A DNA stretch of 34,546 bases from assembly GCA_010672965.1 (NCBI GenBank), contig JAAHFN010000071.1, forward strand, positions 1 to 34,546, given 5' to 3'. A program made the translations under genes and the position numbers. This DNA is from Oscillatoria sp. SIO1A7 (GTDB taxonomy: Bacteria > Cyanobacteriota > Cyanobacteriia > Cyanobacteriales > Laspinemataceae). The notes under the pieces were generated by a model. The model was not told where the DNA came from, did no database searches, and saw only the letters and a list, made by a program, of their open reading frames with translations. Numbering within the stretch: the stretch's first letter is position 1; every line of letters begins with the position of its first letter. Shown in pieces: positions 1 to 7,655 of this stretch.

Positions 1-48
1 TCTTTTGACCTTTTACCTTGAGACTTTTAACTTGCGCGTAGTGCTATA
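1..48. mobile_element. Right end of a family-D MITE, cut by the window edge
   Basis: The first 48 bases match the right half of the complete element at 7416-7524: both carry TTTTGAC, then ACCTTGAGACTTTT, then GCGTAG(T/C)GCTATA at the end. The left half lies outside the window. A further stray end (GCGTAGTGCTATA) sits near 2218-2230. Non-autonomous; no transposase is visible. Confidence 0.6.
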
Positions 49-138
49 TCATTAAAGATACATCAGTATCTCTCAAATCGCCCTCAAAAAGATAGAACAA
101 TATAGGCTCTATGTCATAATTGAGGAAGCGACCGTTTA

Positions 139-321
139 GCCAACTGACGAACAAGACTTAGCCTGGTTGCTATTATGCGATCGCTCGTATAACTTATACT
201 TAAGTTATACGAGAACATTCACTTATTCCGTTTTGATGCTGAAAGCCGAGATGATTGCATTTTGGCAAGAGAGGGGGACGAACAAGAAATTATTATTGTC
301 TCTTTTAATGGAAGAGATTAA
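139..321 (+). pseudogene. Frameshifted DUF6888-like relic
   Basis: Two short readable segments lie in different frames. From 139 to about 199 the sequence reads PTDEQDLAWLLLCDRSYNLY. After a shift, from about 193 to 321, it reads through NIHLFRFDAESRDD and EQEIIIVSFNGRD to a TAA. As I recall the family, cyanobacterial DUF6888 proteins are about 60 residues, begin with a Cys-containing helix ending in NLY, continue with IHLFRFD, and end in an EIIIxxNG strand. They are commonly encoded just upstream of a DUF6887 gene, which is the position here. No start codon is in place and the frames are broken, so I call it a relic. Confirmation needs a profile search of both frames. Confidence 0.5.
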
Positions 322-405
322 AGAAATAAATGCCAGAGCTATATAGCCTTGATAGCTAACAAGCGATCGTAGATACCACCCTAATTACCCTTGGAGGTTT
401 AGCTA

Positions 406-1746
406 ATGGAACCAAATTTTAAAGAGATGGGCGTAGCCGATTTAAGAGAATATGTGCTAAACAATCGGCAAAATAAACAAGCAATACAAGCGCTGTTTAC
501 TCATCCGAGTATAGACTGGAAATCTTTGCCGCCGATGTTTGCCGAAGATGGGACGCCAATCGAAGAAAATATCCGCATAGTAGAGGCAGCGATTCTGGAG
601 CAAGCCACGCAGGAGAGAAAGCAAGAAGCAGCGAAAAAAATAGAACCCAATTTTAAAGAGATGGGGGTAGCCGATTTAAGAGAATATGTGCTAAACAATC
701 TGCAAAATAAACAAGCAGTAAAAGCGCTGTTTAGTCATCCCAGTATAGACTGGAAATCTTTGCCGCCGATGTTTGCTGAAGATGGGACGCCAATCGCAGA
801 AAATATCCGCATAGTAGAGGCAGCGATTATGGAGCAAGCCACACAAGAGAGAAAACAAGAAGCAAAGAAAAAAATAGAACCCAATTTTAAAGAGATGGGG
901 GTAGCCGATTTAAGAGAATATGTGCTAAACAATCCGCAAAATAAACAAGCAGTAAAAGCGCTGTTTAGTCATCCCAGTATAGACTGGAAATCTTTGCCGC
1001 CGATGTTTGCTGAAGATGGGACGCCAATCGCAGAAAATATCCGCATAGTAGAGGCAGCGATTATGGAGCAAGCCACACAAGAGAGAAAACAAGAAGCAGC
1101 GAAAAAAATAGAACCCAATTTTAAAGAGATGGGGGTAGCCGATTTAAGAGAATATGTGCTAAACAATCCGCAAAATAAACAAGCAATAGAAGCGCTGTTT
1201 AGTCATCCCAGTATAGACTGGAAATCTTTGCCGCCGATGTTTGCTGAAAATGGGACGCCAATCGCAGAAAATATCCGCATAGTAGAGGAAGCGATTCTGG
1301 AGCAGGCGACGCAGGAGAGAAGACAAGAAGCAAAGAAAAAAATAGAACCCAATTTTAAACAAATGGGGGTAGCCGATTTAAGAGAATATGTGCTAAAGAA
1401 TCTGCAAAATAAACAAGCAGTAAAAGCGCTGTTTAGTCATCCGAGTATAGACTGGAAATCTTTGCCGCCGATGTTTGCTGAAGATGGGACGCCAATCGCA
1501 GAAAATATCCGCATAGTAGAGGGAGCGATTCGGGAGCAAGCCACGCAAGAGAAAAAACAAGAAGCTGAGAAAAAAATAGCACAGCAGAAAAAGGTAAAAG
1601 CTCAGCTTCGGGCAGAAATAGCAGAGCAACTAGAAGCAAAGCTGCGATCGCGGCTAGAAAAAGAACTACAAAATCAGCTAAATCAGCTCGAAAAAAAGCT
1701 CAGAGCAAAACTGGGAAATAAGTTAATTCAGGTCGGCAAGCGATAG
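406..1746 (+). CDS. Five-fold tandem DUF6887-like repeat protein with a coiled-coil tail
   Basis: This 446-residue protein is made of five head-to-tail units of 78 residues (about 2-391) followed by a charged helical tail (about 392-446). Each unit starts EPNFKEMGVADLREYVLNN, continues HPSIDWKSLPPMFAEDGTPI, and ends in a Gln/Lys/Glu-rich helix that links to the next unit. The opening (PNFKxM...LREYVL) resembles small cyanobacterial DUF6887 proteins, which normally carry one such unit. The tail (KAQLRAEIAEQL...) has strong heptad character, so oligomerisation is likely. No signal peptide or membrane segment is seen, so it is probably cytosolic. The start is well supported: GGAGG at 393-397 lies 8 nt before the ATG. 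A DUF6888-like relic lies directly upstream. The function is unknown; the family link is from memory of its motif and needs a profile search. Confidence 0.75.
   Translation: MEPNFKEMGVADLREYVLNNRQNKQAIQALFTHPSIDWKSLPPMFAEDGTPIEENIRIVEAAILEQATQERKQEAAKKIEPNFKEMGVADLREYVLNNLQNKQAVKALFSHPSIDWKSLPPMFAEDGTPIAENIRIVEAAIMEQATQERKQEAKKKIEPNFKEMGVADLREYVLNNPQNKQAVKALFSHPSIDWKSLPPMFAEDGTPIAENIRIVEAAIMEQATQERKQEAAKKIEPNFKEMGVADLREYVLNNPQNKQAIEALFSHPSIDWKSLPPMFAENGTPIAENIRIVEEAILEQATQERRQEAKKKIEPNFKQMGVADLREYVLKNLQNKQAVKALFSHPSIDWKSLPPMFAEDGTPIAENIRIVEGAIREQATQEKKQEAEKKIAQQKKVKAQLRAEIAEQLEAKLRSRLEKELQNQLNQLEKKLRAKLGNKLIQVGKR
409..1578 (+). repeat. Five tandem 234-bp coding repeats
   Basis: Units run 409-642, 643-876, 877-1110, 1111-1344 and 1345-1578. 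They are exactly 78 codons each with no indels. Units 2, 3 and 4 are almost identical at the nucleotide level. Units 1 and 5 differ more, mainly around the Asn-Asn-x-Gln codons and the end of the linker helix. This is the pattern expected when unequal crossing-over homogenises the middle of an array. Confidence 0.95.
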
Positions 1747-2011
1747 TCGATATGTTTAGGCGCTGCTTTCACAAAGTTTTCTGTCCGGCTCGCTCGGTAT
1801 CTCGGGAAGCGACCAAGAAATTATCTTGGAAGGTTATAGGGGTGGGGCAAGACTTGCGATCGCACTCTTAAGCCTTCTCAAGAGTTCTAAGAGTGCGATC
1901 TCTCGGGAGGCAAAATTACGGGAAAAACTATATAGAAAAGGAAATGGAGGCCAAGCTCCGGGCGGAGATTAAGCAAGAAGGAAAGGGCGGGTAGCGGCCA
2001 GTTTGCTACTG
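1747..2011. other. Spacer with a 13-bp-stem hairpin and a coiled-coil gene remnant
   Basis: A perfect 13-bp inverted repeat (1858-1870 with 1888-1900, GATCGCACTCTTA) forms a strong hairpin, but no T-run follows, so it is not a clear terminator. At 1944-1994 a 16-codon stretch reads MEAKLRAEIKQEGKGG and stops. It echoes the tail of the upstream repeat protein (KAQLRAEI, EAKLRSRL), and a similar REAKLREKL stretch precedes it in another frame. I read this as a decayed copy of a related 3' end. Confidence 0.45.
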
Positions 2012-2256
2012 ATATCAAATCCGGTTAATTACTCATAAATACCGTAGGGGCGTTGCCCCCGGGAGCGCCCCGGTTGGTCTCGCGGGCGGGGGCGCCCCCG
2101 GGGGCACCGCCCCTACAAGTATAGCAGTAAGCAATCAGCAAGAGAGCAGTCATGCGATCGGCACAAGCCTTGCCGTTACTAGCCAGGAGCGAGATTTGAA
2201 CTGTCCTAACTTTAATGCGTAGTGCTATATTGTAACTGTTTAACCGGATTTGATAT
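2012..2256. mobile_element. MITE family A, copy 1 (245 bp)
   Basis: The ends are inverted copies of ATATCAAATCCGGTTAA. Copies lie at 17747-17892 and 30292-30438. In all three, a TA dinucleotide brackets TCAAATCCGG at both ends, which fits TA target duplication as in IS630/Tc1-type elements, although the TA could simply be part of the repeat. The core (2044-2116) is a GC-rich palindrome starting GTAGGGGCG and ending CGCCCCTAC. A family-D end fragment lies near 2218-2230, so this copy is composite. Confidence 0.8.
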
Positions 2257-2310
2257 GACTGCCAAAAGCTGACTGCTTATAGCTGACCGCTGACCGCTCA
2301 AAGCTTCTTT

Positions 2311-3219
2311 TTAAGCCAAAATTCCGACAATCATTCCGGCGAGTAAGGTAAAACCTATGCCAACGTTTTGGCCGAATATTTTACCGTAAGGTTTCGGTAT
2401 ATCTTGGGGAGCATCTGGAGAGGGACGCTCTACAGCTCGCAGTTGAAGATATTGCCCAGCCCAGACAATAGTCCCTAGAGCCAGAGCGATCCAAAAAGCG
2501 AGGTGCAGGTGCATGGTAGTGCCGAGCCATGCGAGTAAAATAACAGTGCCGAGAAAGAAAATGGCCACGGCTTCGCAAGCATAGTTGCCGAAGAAAATGG
2601 CGCTAGATTTTACTCCAAGGCGGCGATCGTCTTCGCGGTCTGCCATTGCATAAACAGTATCGAATCCCAAAGTCCAAAGAACTGTAGCACCCCAGAGAAT
2701 CCAAGTTGGCGTTTCTAGTTGGGAGACTGCGGCAGTCCAACAGATAAGGACGGCAAAGCCCCAAGCAATAGAAAGAACTAATTGAGGTACGGGAAAGACC
2801 CGCTTGGCTAGGGGGTAGCAGACGATAACGGGAACCGCTGCTACGCAAAGCCAGAAACTGAGGGTATTGAGATAGAGGGCGAGGATGGCGGCACAGCAGA
2901 GGGCGACAAAGGCCACAATAATGCCAGTGCGGACAGTTAAGGCCCGGGAAGCGAGGGGGCGATCGCTCGTTCTTTCTACCTGCGGGTCGATATCCCGATC
3001 CCAGAGGTCGTTGATGACGCAACCTGCAGCACTGGTGGCAAAAGTACCCAGAACGATAACCCCTACGAGGGGCAAGGGTGGCGTGCCTTTAGCAGCTAAA
3101 AATACAGCCCAGAGCGCGGGAACCATTAAGATAAAGCGCCCTGCTGGCTTGTTCCACCTCAATAGGCGAATCACGGTCCGCCAGGTGGGTTCCGATTGGG
3201 GTTCTAGTAAGGTCTGCAT
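2311..3219 (-). CDS. ubiA: 4-hydroxybenzoate polyprenyltransferase (UbiA family)
   Basis: This integral membrane prenyltransferase attaches a polyprenyl chain, presumably solanesyl, to 4-hydroxybenzoate. In cyanobacteria this is an early step of plastoquinone synthesis. The 302 residues carry both Asp-rich Mg-diphosphate motifs: N70-D71-x2-D74-x3-D78 (NDLWDRDID) and D194-x3-D198-x3-G202 (DREDDRRLG). About eight to nine hydrophobic helices fill the rest, and the length is normal for the family. The N-terminal WNKPAGRFILMVPALWA segment is typical of the 4-hydroxybenzoate branch rather than chlorophyll synthase or the homogentisate enzymes. It is divergent from ppx with an 84-bp spacer, which must hold both promoters. 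Substrate chain length is inferred from the lineage. Confidence 0.93.
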   Translation of the reverse strand: MQTLLEPQSEPTWRTVIRLLRWNKPAGRFILMVPALWAVFLAAKGTPPLPLVGVIVLGTFATSAAGCVINDLWDRDIDPQVERTSDRPLASRALTVRTGIIVAFVALCCAAILALYLNTLSFWLCVAAVPVIVCYPLAKRVFPVPQLVLSIAWGFAVLICWTAAVSQLETPTWILWGATVLWTLGFDTVYAMADREDDRRLGVKSSAIFFGNYACEAVAIFFLGTVILLAWLGTTMHLHLAFWIALALGTIVWAGQYLQLRAVERPSPDAPQDIPKPYGKIFGQNVGIGFTLLAGMIVGILA

Positions 3220-3303
3220 TGTATTTCCAGGTTGGCGCTAGTTTTCCCTTTAATAAGATATCTTTAGTTTTGTGGTCAAAAGGATTGTAGGCCGAGATAC
3301 AGA

Positions 3304-4947
3304 ATGGTCAAGTCAGTTCCTCTAGTTAAGCTTCCCTCCCCAGCAATGGATAGAGAGCGGATTATCGCCGCGATCGATATGGGGACGAACTCCCTGCATA
3401 TGGTAGTGGTGCGAATCAACCCAACTCTGCCAGCTTTTACGATTATCGACCGGGAAAAAGATACGGTCAGGTTGGGAGAGCGCGACTCGGCGACCGGCAA
3501 GTTAAAGTCAGAGGTGATGGCGCGGGCGATCGCCACCATGCGGCGCTTCCAGGAAATTGCCAAGAGTCTCAAAGCTGAAGAAATTATCGCCGTTGCCACC
3601 TCTGCAGTGCGCGAGTCTTCTAATGGGCGAGCTTTTTTGCAGCAAGTGGCCGATGAGTTGGGCATTCAGGTCGATTTAATCTCTGGCCCAGAGGAAGCCC
3701 GCCGCATCTATTTAGGGGTGCTGTCGGGGATGGAGTTTAACAAGGAACCCCACATTATTATTGATATTGGCGGCGGTTCCACGGAACTGATTCTGGGAAA
3801 TGGGGACGAACCCCTCGCCCTGACTAGCACGAAAGTCGGCGCTGTCCGTCTCACGGAAGATTTTGTCACGACCGACCCCATTAGCGATGAGGAGTTTCAA
3901 TACTTACAAGCCTATATTCGCGGAATGCTAGAGCGAGCCGTTGACGAGTTGCGCTCTCAGCTCCCGCCTGGGGAATCCCCCCATTTAGTGGGAACTTCTG
4001 GGACTATCGAGACTTTGGCAATGATTGATGCCCAAGAGCGCTTGGGAGAGGTGCCTTCCCCATTAACGGGCTACGAGCTGAGTTTCCAAAATTTAAAAGA
4101 ACTGCTCGATCGCCTGCGCAAGCTTTCTTATCAGGAGCGCTTGCAGATTACCGGAATGCCCGACCGGCGAGCAGAAATTCTTCTGGCCGGGGCGCTGATT
4201 ATCCAGGAAGCAATGACGATGCTGGGCATGAAGTCAGTCACAATTTGCGAGCGGGCGCTCCGGGAAGGCATTATCGTCAATTGGATGCTCGCACATGGTT
4301 TAATTGAAGATAAGCTGCGCTATCAAAGTGCAGTACGCGAGCGCAGCGTTCTGAAAATTGCACATAAATATCAGGCAAATCTAGACTCTAGCGAGATAAT
4401 TGCCTGTTTTGCCCTGAGACTGTTCGACCAAACTCAGGGAATTCTGCACCAGTGGGGTTCCGAGGAAAGGGAATTGCTCTGGGCGGCGGCAATTTTGCAT
4501 AACTGCGGGGTTTATATAAGTCATTCTTCTCACCACAAACATTCTTACTATTTGATTCGCCACGCAGAATTCCTAGGCTTTACGGAAACGGATATTGAAA
4601 TTATTGCGAATTTGGCTCGCTACCACCGGAAAAGTCAGCCTAAAAAAAAGCACGACAATTATGCCAATCTGCCCAGCAAAGAACACCGGCAAATGGTGCG
4701 GGAGCTGAGCGCTCTGCTGCGTTTGGCAGTGGCTCTCGACCGGCGACAAATTGGCGCGATCGCCGATATCCAGTGCGACTATAGCTCAAAAAGTCGAGTC
4801 TTACACCTGAAACTAAGACCAACGGATATAACCGACGACTGTTCTTTAGAACTCTGGAGCTTGGAGCGCAAAAAAGAAGTCTTTGAAGAGGAATATGCTG
4901 TGGAATTGGTGCCCGCTTTAGAGCAAGTCGTTCCTGTAGCAGGATAA
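3304..4947 (+). CDS. ppx: Exopolyphosphatase, Ppx/GppA family
   Basis: This enzyme hydrolyses terminal phosphates from inorganic polyphosphate and may also cleave pppGpp; it is cytosolic. Residues about 20-310 form the ASKHA-fold catalytic part: phosphate-1 loop AAIDMGTNSLHMVVVRI (Asp25), EREKDTVRLGER-type region, TSAVRESSNG, and the phosphate-2 loop DIGGGSTELILG near residue 155. Residues about 325-530 form the HD-like helical domain (AAILHNCGVYISHSSHHKHS, then ARYHRK). The 547-residue length is normal for cyanobacterial Ppx. The start is ATG at 3304; an internal ATG at 3346, just before the conserved domain, is an alternative because no strong ribosome site is visible. Divergently adjacent to ubiA. 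Confidence 0.93.
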   Translation: MVKSVPLVKLPSPAMDRERIIAAIDMGTNSLHMVVVRINPTLPAFTIIDREKDTVRLGERDSATGKLKSEVMARAIATMRRFQEIAKSLKAEEIIAVATSAVRESSNGRAFLQQVADELGIQVDLISGPEEARRIYLGVLSGMEFNKEPHIIIDIGGGSTELILGNGDEPLALTSTKVGAVRLTEDFVTTDPISDEEFQYLQAYIRGMLERAVDELRSQLPPGESPHLVGTSGTIETLAMIDAQERLGEVPSPLTGYELSFQNLKELLDRLRKLSYQERLQITGMPDRRAEILLAGALIIQEAMTMLGMKSVTICERALREGIIVNWMLAHGLIEDKLRYQSAVRERSVLKIAHKYQANLDSSEIIACFALRLFDQTQGILHQWGSEERELLWAAAILHNCGVYISHSSHHKHSYYLIRHAEFLGFTETDIEIIANLARYHRKSQPKKKHDNYANLPSKEHRQMVRELSALLRLAVALDRRQIGAIADIQCDYSSKSRVLHLKLRPTDITDDCSLELWSLERKKEVFEEEYAVELVPALEQVVPVAG

Positions 4948-4950
4948 AAA

Positions 4951-5452
4951 GTGTGGGGAGTGTGGGGAGTGTGGGGAGTGTGGGTGGCAGCGGATTGGTA
5001 GCGGATGTAGCGGATGTAGCGGATGATTGGCAGCGGATTTTTAACGGATGTAGCGGATGGTGGGAGTGTGGGGAGTGTGGGAGCCGCCAAGCCCCTGGGA
5101 GCATTTCAATGAAAGTACGCTGCCGCCTCGCCCCTTGGGCGTAAGCCCCGCCTCCCAGGCGGCTGGCGCGGCTACACAAACGTTGGCGTTGGCGTAGGCT
5201 AAGCGCAGCCTGCGCTAAGAGCGCTTAGCCTGCCCTCTGGGGCAAGGCTATGCGCTCTTAGCGCATAGCCTTGCCCGTTGCGGTAGCCCTTTCGGGAAGG
5301 CTTCGCAAAAGTGAAATGCTCCCAAGCCCCGAAAGGGCGACTACGCCTACGGAATTTTCTCCCACCCTTCCCACCCTTCCCACACCTACCACCCTTCCCA
5401 CACTCCCCACACTCCCCAATGCCCAATTCCCAATTCCCCCATTCCCCCTACC
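4951..5452. other. Repeat-only spacer: microrepeats around a MITE
   Basis: No gene is supported. GTGTGGGGA-type repeats (4951-4986) are followed by GCGGATGTA repeats (about 4990-5060), then the MITE at 5097-5323. The complementary CCCACACT/CCCACCCTT repeats (about 5351-5445) follow. The two flanking arrays are inverted relative to each other and could fold into one long stem around the MITE. Confidence 0.8.
5097..5323. mobile_element. MITE family B, copy 1 (227 bp)
   Basis: The ends are GGGAGCATTTCA and TGAAATGCTCCC. The flanks are AAGCCCCT (5089-5096) and AAGCCCCG (5324-5331), a 7-of-8 match to a target duplication. The core starts with the same GCGTAAGCCCCGCCTCCCAG stretch as copies 2 and 3. 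It also contains an extra nested palindrome (about 5190-5285, CTTAGCGCATAGCC-type arms), which makes this copy about 100 bp longer. Confidence 0.85.
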
Positions 5453-6640
5453 ATGATGACTTCACCATTTATTCGACGTTACTCGATCGCTTTGAGTCGA
5501 TACAAGTGGCTGGCCTTAACCAGTTTTGTTCTCTGCGTAGCAGGATCGACAGCGATCGCTTGGCAAACAGAACCTTTACCTAAATATTTTGCTTTAGGCG
5601 GCTTGACCGCTAACCGGGCTCCAGAAAATTTTACCAATACTGCTAAAGCTATCCTGGAGCAGGGCAAGCAATTCAAGCAGGAAGATTTGCTAGGCAACGA
5701 TGTAATCAATGCTGTGGCCAATGCGGTGAATGAAAATCCGCTAAAAATCCGGCAGAATATGGAGATGAGAATAGAGCCTTCTGCCGGAGAGGAAAATAGA
5801 ACGGTTCTGGAGGTTGTCTATCGAGATGACGACCCGGAGCGAGCCAAGGCAACTGCGATAGGGCTGATGGAAGCGATGCTCCAGAAGAGTAGCTTAATCA
5901 ATGCCGCTCGCTTGAAAGCGCATTTGGGTGCCCTAGAGCCACAAGTGACAAAGGCCAAGGAGGAATTGAAGGCCGCAGAGCAAGAGCTGGCCGAATATTA
6001 TGACTACGACGAGAAAGAGATAGAGCGTCTGGAAAAGCAGGTAGAGAATAAAAAGACTGCTGTCAATCGCCTGCAAGCTTCGTTGAAGGATGCCAACACT
6101 GCTCGCAACCAAATTGCCAGTAGTTTGGCGATCGCGGCGGTTCCCGAAGTTTTACCGGAACCAAAGGCTAATTTATTTTTCATTATCTTAGGATTGGGTC
6201 TGCTTGCTGGCACCGTGGTGAGCGGCGGCTTAATTTTAATTTTGAGTCTTTTGGCTAAACCCTCAGAAAAAGCTCGGTTTTGGCAGCAGTTGCTCGCCGC
6301 TTACCAAGGGCGATGCTCGATTAGCGATTGCGATGTGGAAGCGGCATTGGAACCTGCCTATCTCCAGAAATCTAAATCCCAAAATCCGACTCATGCTATA
6401 GTCCTGCGCGCCGACCTACGCAAGCTTTTTGATGAAAAACTGCTAGCGATCGATCCTAAAACTCTGAAGGTGGTTTTGGCTCCCGAACTACAAGCTAGCA
6501 GCTACAGTAATTTGGCCGATCGGGGGCTGAAGCTGCCGACAAAAGAAGAGTATAGACCGAACATAGAGTCTCTAGAATCCCATTATCGCCGTTGTAGCTG
6601 GAGCAGTTCTCTATCTAATTCAGAGGAAAAAATACCATAA
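5453..6640 (+). CDS. Two-TM coiled-coil protein, polysaccharide co-polymerase (Wzz/GumC)-like
   Basis: The 395-residue protein has a short cytoplasmic N-terminus, TM1 at about 19-36, and a periplasmic-type region of about 200 residues. That region contains VLEVVYRDDDPERAKATAIGLMEAM, a segment typical of chain-length determinant proteins, and a long coiled coil (about 160-225). TM2 lies at about 238-266. A Wzz/GumC-like co-polymerase would help set the chain length of exported polysaccharide. The C-terminal 130 residues are not a tyrosine-kinase domain: no Walker motifs or Tyr cluster are visible, and I do not recognise them. No glycan-export genes lie nearby, so the role is inferred from architecture only. 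Tandem ATGs at 5453 and 5456 make the start slightly uncertain. Confidence 0.55.
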   Translation: MMTSPFIRRYSIALSRYKWLALTSFVLCVAGSTAIAWQTEPLPKYFALGGLTANRAPENFTNTAKAILEQGKQFKQEDLLGNDVINAVANAVNENPLKIRQNMEMRIEPSAGEENRTVLEVVYRDDDPERAKATAIGLMEAMLQKSSLINAARLKAHLGALEPQVTKAKEELKAAEQELAEYYDYDEKEIERLEKQVENKKTAVNRLQASLKDANTARNQIASSLAIAAVPEVLPEPKANLFFIILGLGLLAGTVVSGGLILILSLLAKPSEKARFWQQLLAAYQGRCSISDCDVEAALEPAYLQKSKSQNPTHAIVLRADLRKLFDEKLLAIDPKTLKVVLAPELQASSYSNLADRGLKLPTKEEYRPNIESLESHYRRCSWSSSLSNSEEKIP

Positions 6641-6800
6641 AAAATTAGTCAGCGGTCAGCAGGAGCGCGGTCGATGCGTCAGCTAATAAGCTGTATTGTA
6701 ATACTAAGACGGTTTAGGACACTGTTGTTCTTAGGGGCTCCTGCGTTGCCTGACCTCGCAAGCCCTTTGTTCGGGCCTAATTTATGGTCCCAAAGTCAAA
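6641..6800. other. Spacer with possible structured leader, unassigned
   Basis: The spacer starts with a GTCAGCGGTCAGC repeat fragment. About 6735-6780 can fold (GGGGCT and TTGC pairing with GCAAGCCC) and contains GGTCAGG on the complementary strand. I could not match it to a known RNA family. Confidence 0.25.
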
Positions 6801-6831
6801 TTGGACAAACGTCGCTAAAATCGTTTATACT
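6801..6831 (+). promoter_or_regulatory. Probable sigma70-type promoter of the STAS gene
   Basis: TTGGACA (6801-6807) and TATACT (6826-6831) are separated by 18 bases. This puts the transcript start near 6838 and leaves a leader of roughly 35-45 bases. Inferred from consensus only. Confidence 0.45.
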
Positions 6832-6882
6832 ATACCGTCGATTTTAGTCATAAACAGCTAGGAGGGCGTTATTGCCGAGCCA

Positions 6883-7239
6883 TTGACCCTGACCGTCAGC
6901 CTCAGAGGCTCTCGCGAAGTCAGGGGTAATTACCAACTGTTCCGCCTCACCGGCTTATTAGATGCCTTTTCCGAAACTATTTTTCGGAAAGCGCTCGGTA
7001 AGTGCATAGATGAGGGGCCAACTAACTTGATATTGGATTTATCCAAGATAGATTTCGTGGACAGCTCCGGCTTAGGCGCTCTGGTGCAGTTAGTCAAGAA
7101 AGCCCAAAGCAAGGAAGGGTCTTTACAGATAGTGACCAATGCCCGCGTTACTCAAACCGTCAAGCTAGTTCGCTTAGAGAAGTTTCTCTCCTTACAGCCT
7201 TCCGTTCAGGAGGCGATTGATAAGATTGACAAGGTTTGA
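6883..7239 (+). CDS. STAS-domain anti-sigma-factor antagonist
   Basis: A single STAS domain fills the 118 residues. Proteins of this type (SpoIIAA/RsbV) bind an anti-sigma kinase and are switched by phosphorylation of a Ser in the DSSGLG motif. Here that motif is D60-S61-S62-G63-L64-G65 (IDFVDSSGLGALVQL), so the site is intact. It is cytosolic. No partner kinase or phosphatase is adjacent, as is usual in cyanobacteria. The start is unusual. An in-frame TAG at 6859-6861 limits the choice to ATT (6871) or TTG (6883). The GGAGGG at 6861-6866 is 4 nt from the ATT and 16 nt from the TTG. I keep TTG as the conventional codon but the ATT, which would add MAEP, is credible. A terminator follows at once. 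Confidence 0.9.
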   Translation: MTLTVSLRGSREVRGNYQLFRLTGLLDAFSETIFRKALGKCIDEGPTNLILDLSKIDFVDSSGLGALVQLVKKAQSKEGSLQIVTNARVTQTVKLVRLEKFLSLQPSVQEAIDKIDKV

Positions 7240-7259
7240 TTTTAGAAAGCATTATTCGA

Positions 7260-7294
7260 GCTATCCAGCCATGTAACCTGGATAGCTTGTTTTT
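7260..7294 (+). terminator. Rho-independent terminator after the STAS gene
   Basis: A 9-bp perfect stem (GCTATCCAG with CTGGATAGC) with a 9-nt loop is followed by TTGTTTTTG, starting 20 nt after the stop codon. Confidence 0.85.
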
Positions 7295-7415
7295 GTCGAT
7301 GGAGATAGAGATAAGGGACCTTCCGCTGCAGCCAATACGAGGAAATATTGAATGGCACAGTTGCGCCCGGTCGGCGGTAGGGGCGTAGGCAACGCAGAAG
7401 CCCAAGGAGGGCATA

Positions 7416-7524
7416 TATAGCACTACGCAAAGTACGCGCTTGACATTTATAAATGCTCGTTCCTTCGTCAGATTATACTTTTGACTTATTACCTTGAGAC
7501 TTTTGACTTGCGCGTAGCGCTATA
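7416..7524. mobile_element. MITE family D, complete copy (109 bp)
   Basis: The terminal inverted repeats are TATAGCACTACGC and GCGTAGCGCTATA, with one mismatch. The right half matches the partial copy at 1-48. It has no coding capacity. It lies in a 416-bp spacer (7240-7655) that otherwise holds only the STAS terminator and unremarkable sequence before mrnC. Confidence 0.7.
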
Positions 7525-7655
7525 GAATTGGCCCCTTGCGTTTGATGTCCCCGGGGCGGTAGGGCATATAACATTGGCCCCTACCGCTATAAAGGGAGCC
7601 CCTTATCGCTAAGATATGGAGCAGCTATCGGCTGTAAAACCTAGAAACGCGCATT

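Noticed and set aside
501-1166. Minus-strand frames recurring every 234 bp inside the repeat gene
   Set aside because: They are antisense shadows of the repeated coding units; periodicity follows from the plus-strand gene and no ribosome sites are present.
6735-6780. Possible SRP-type small RNA on the minus strand (GGTCAGG present)
   Set aside because: The GGAA tetraloop and the rest of the conserved domain are missing.
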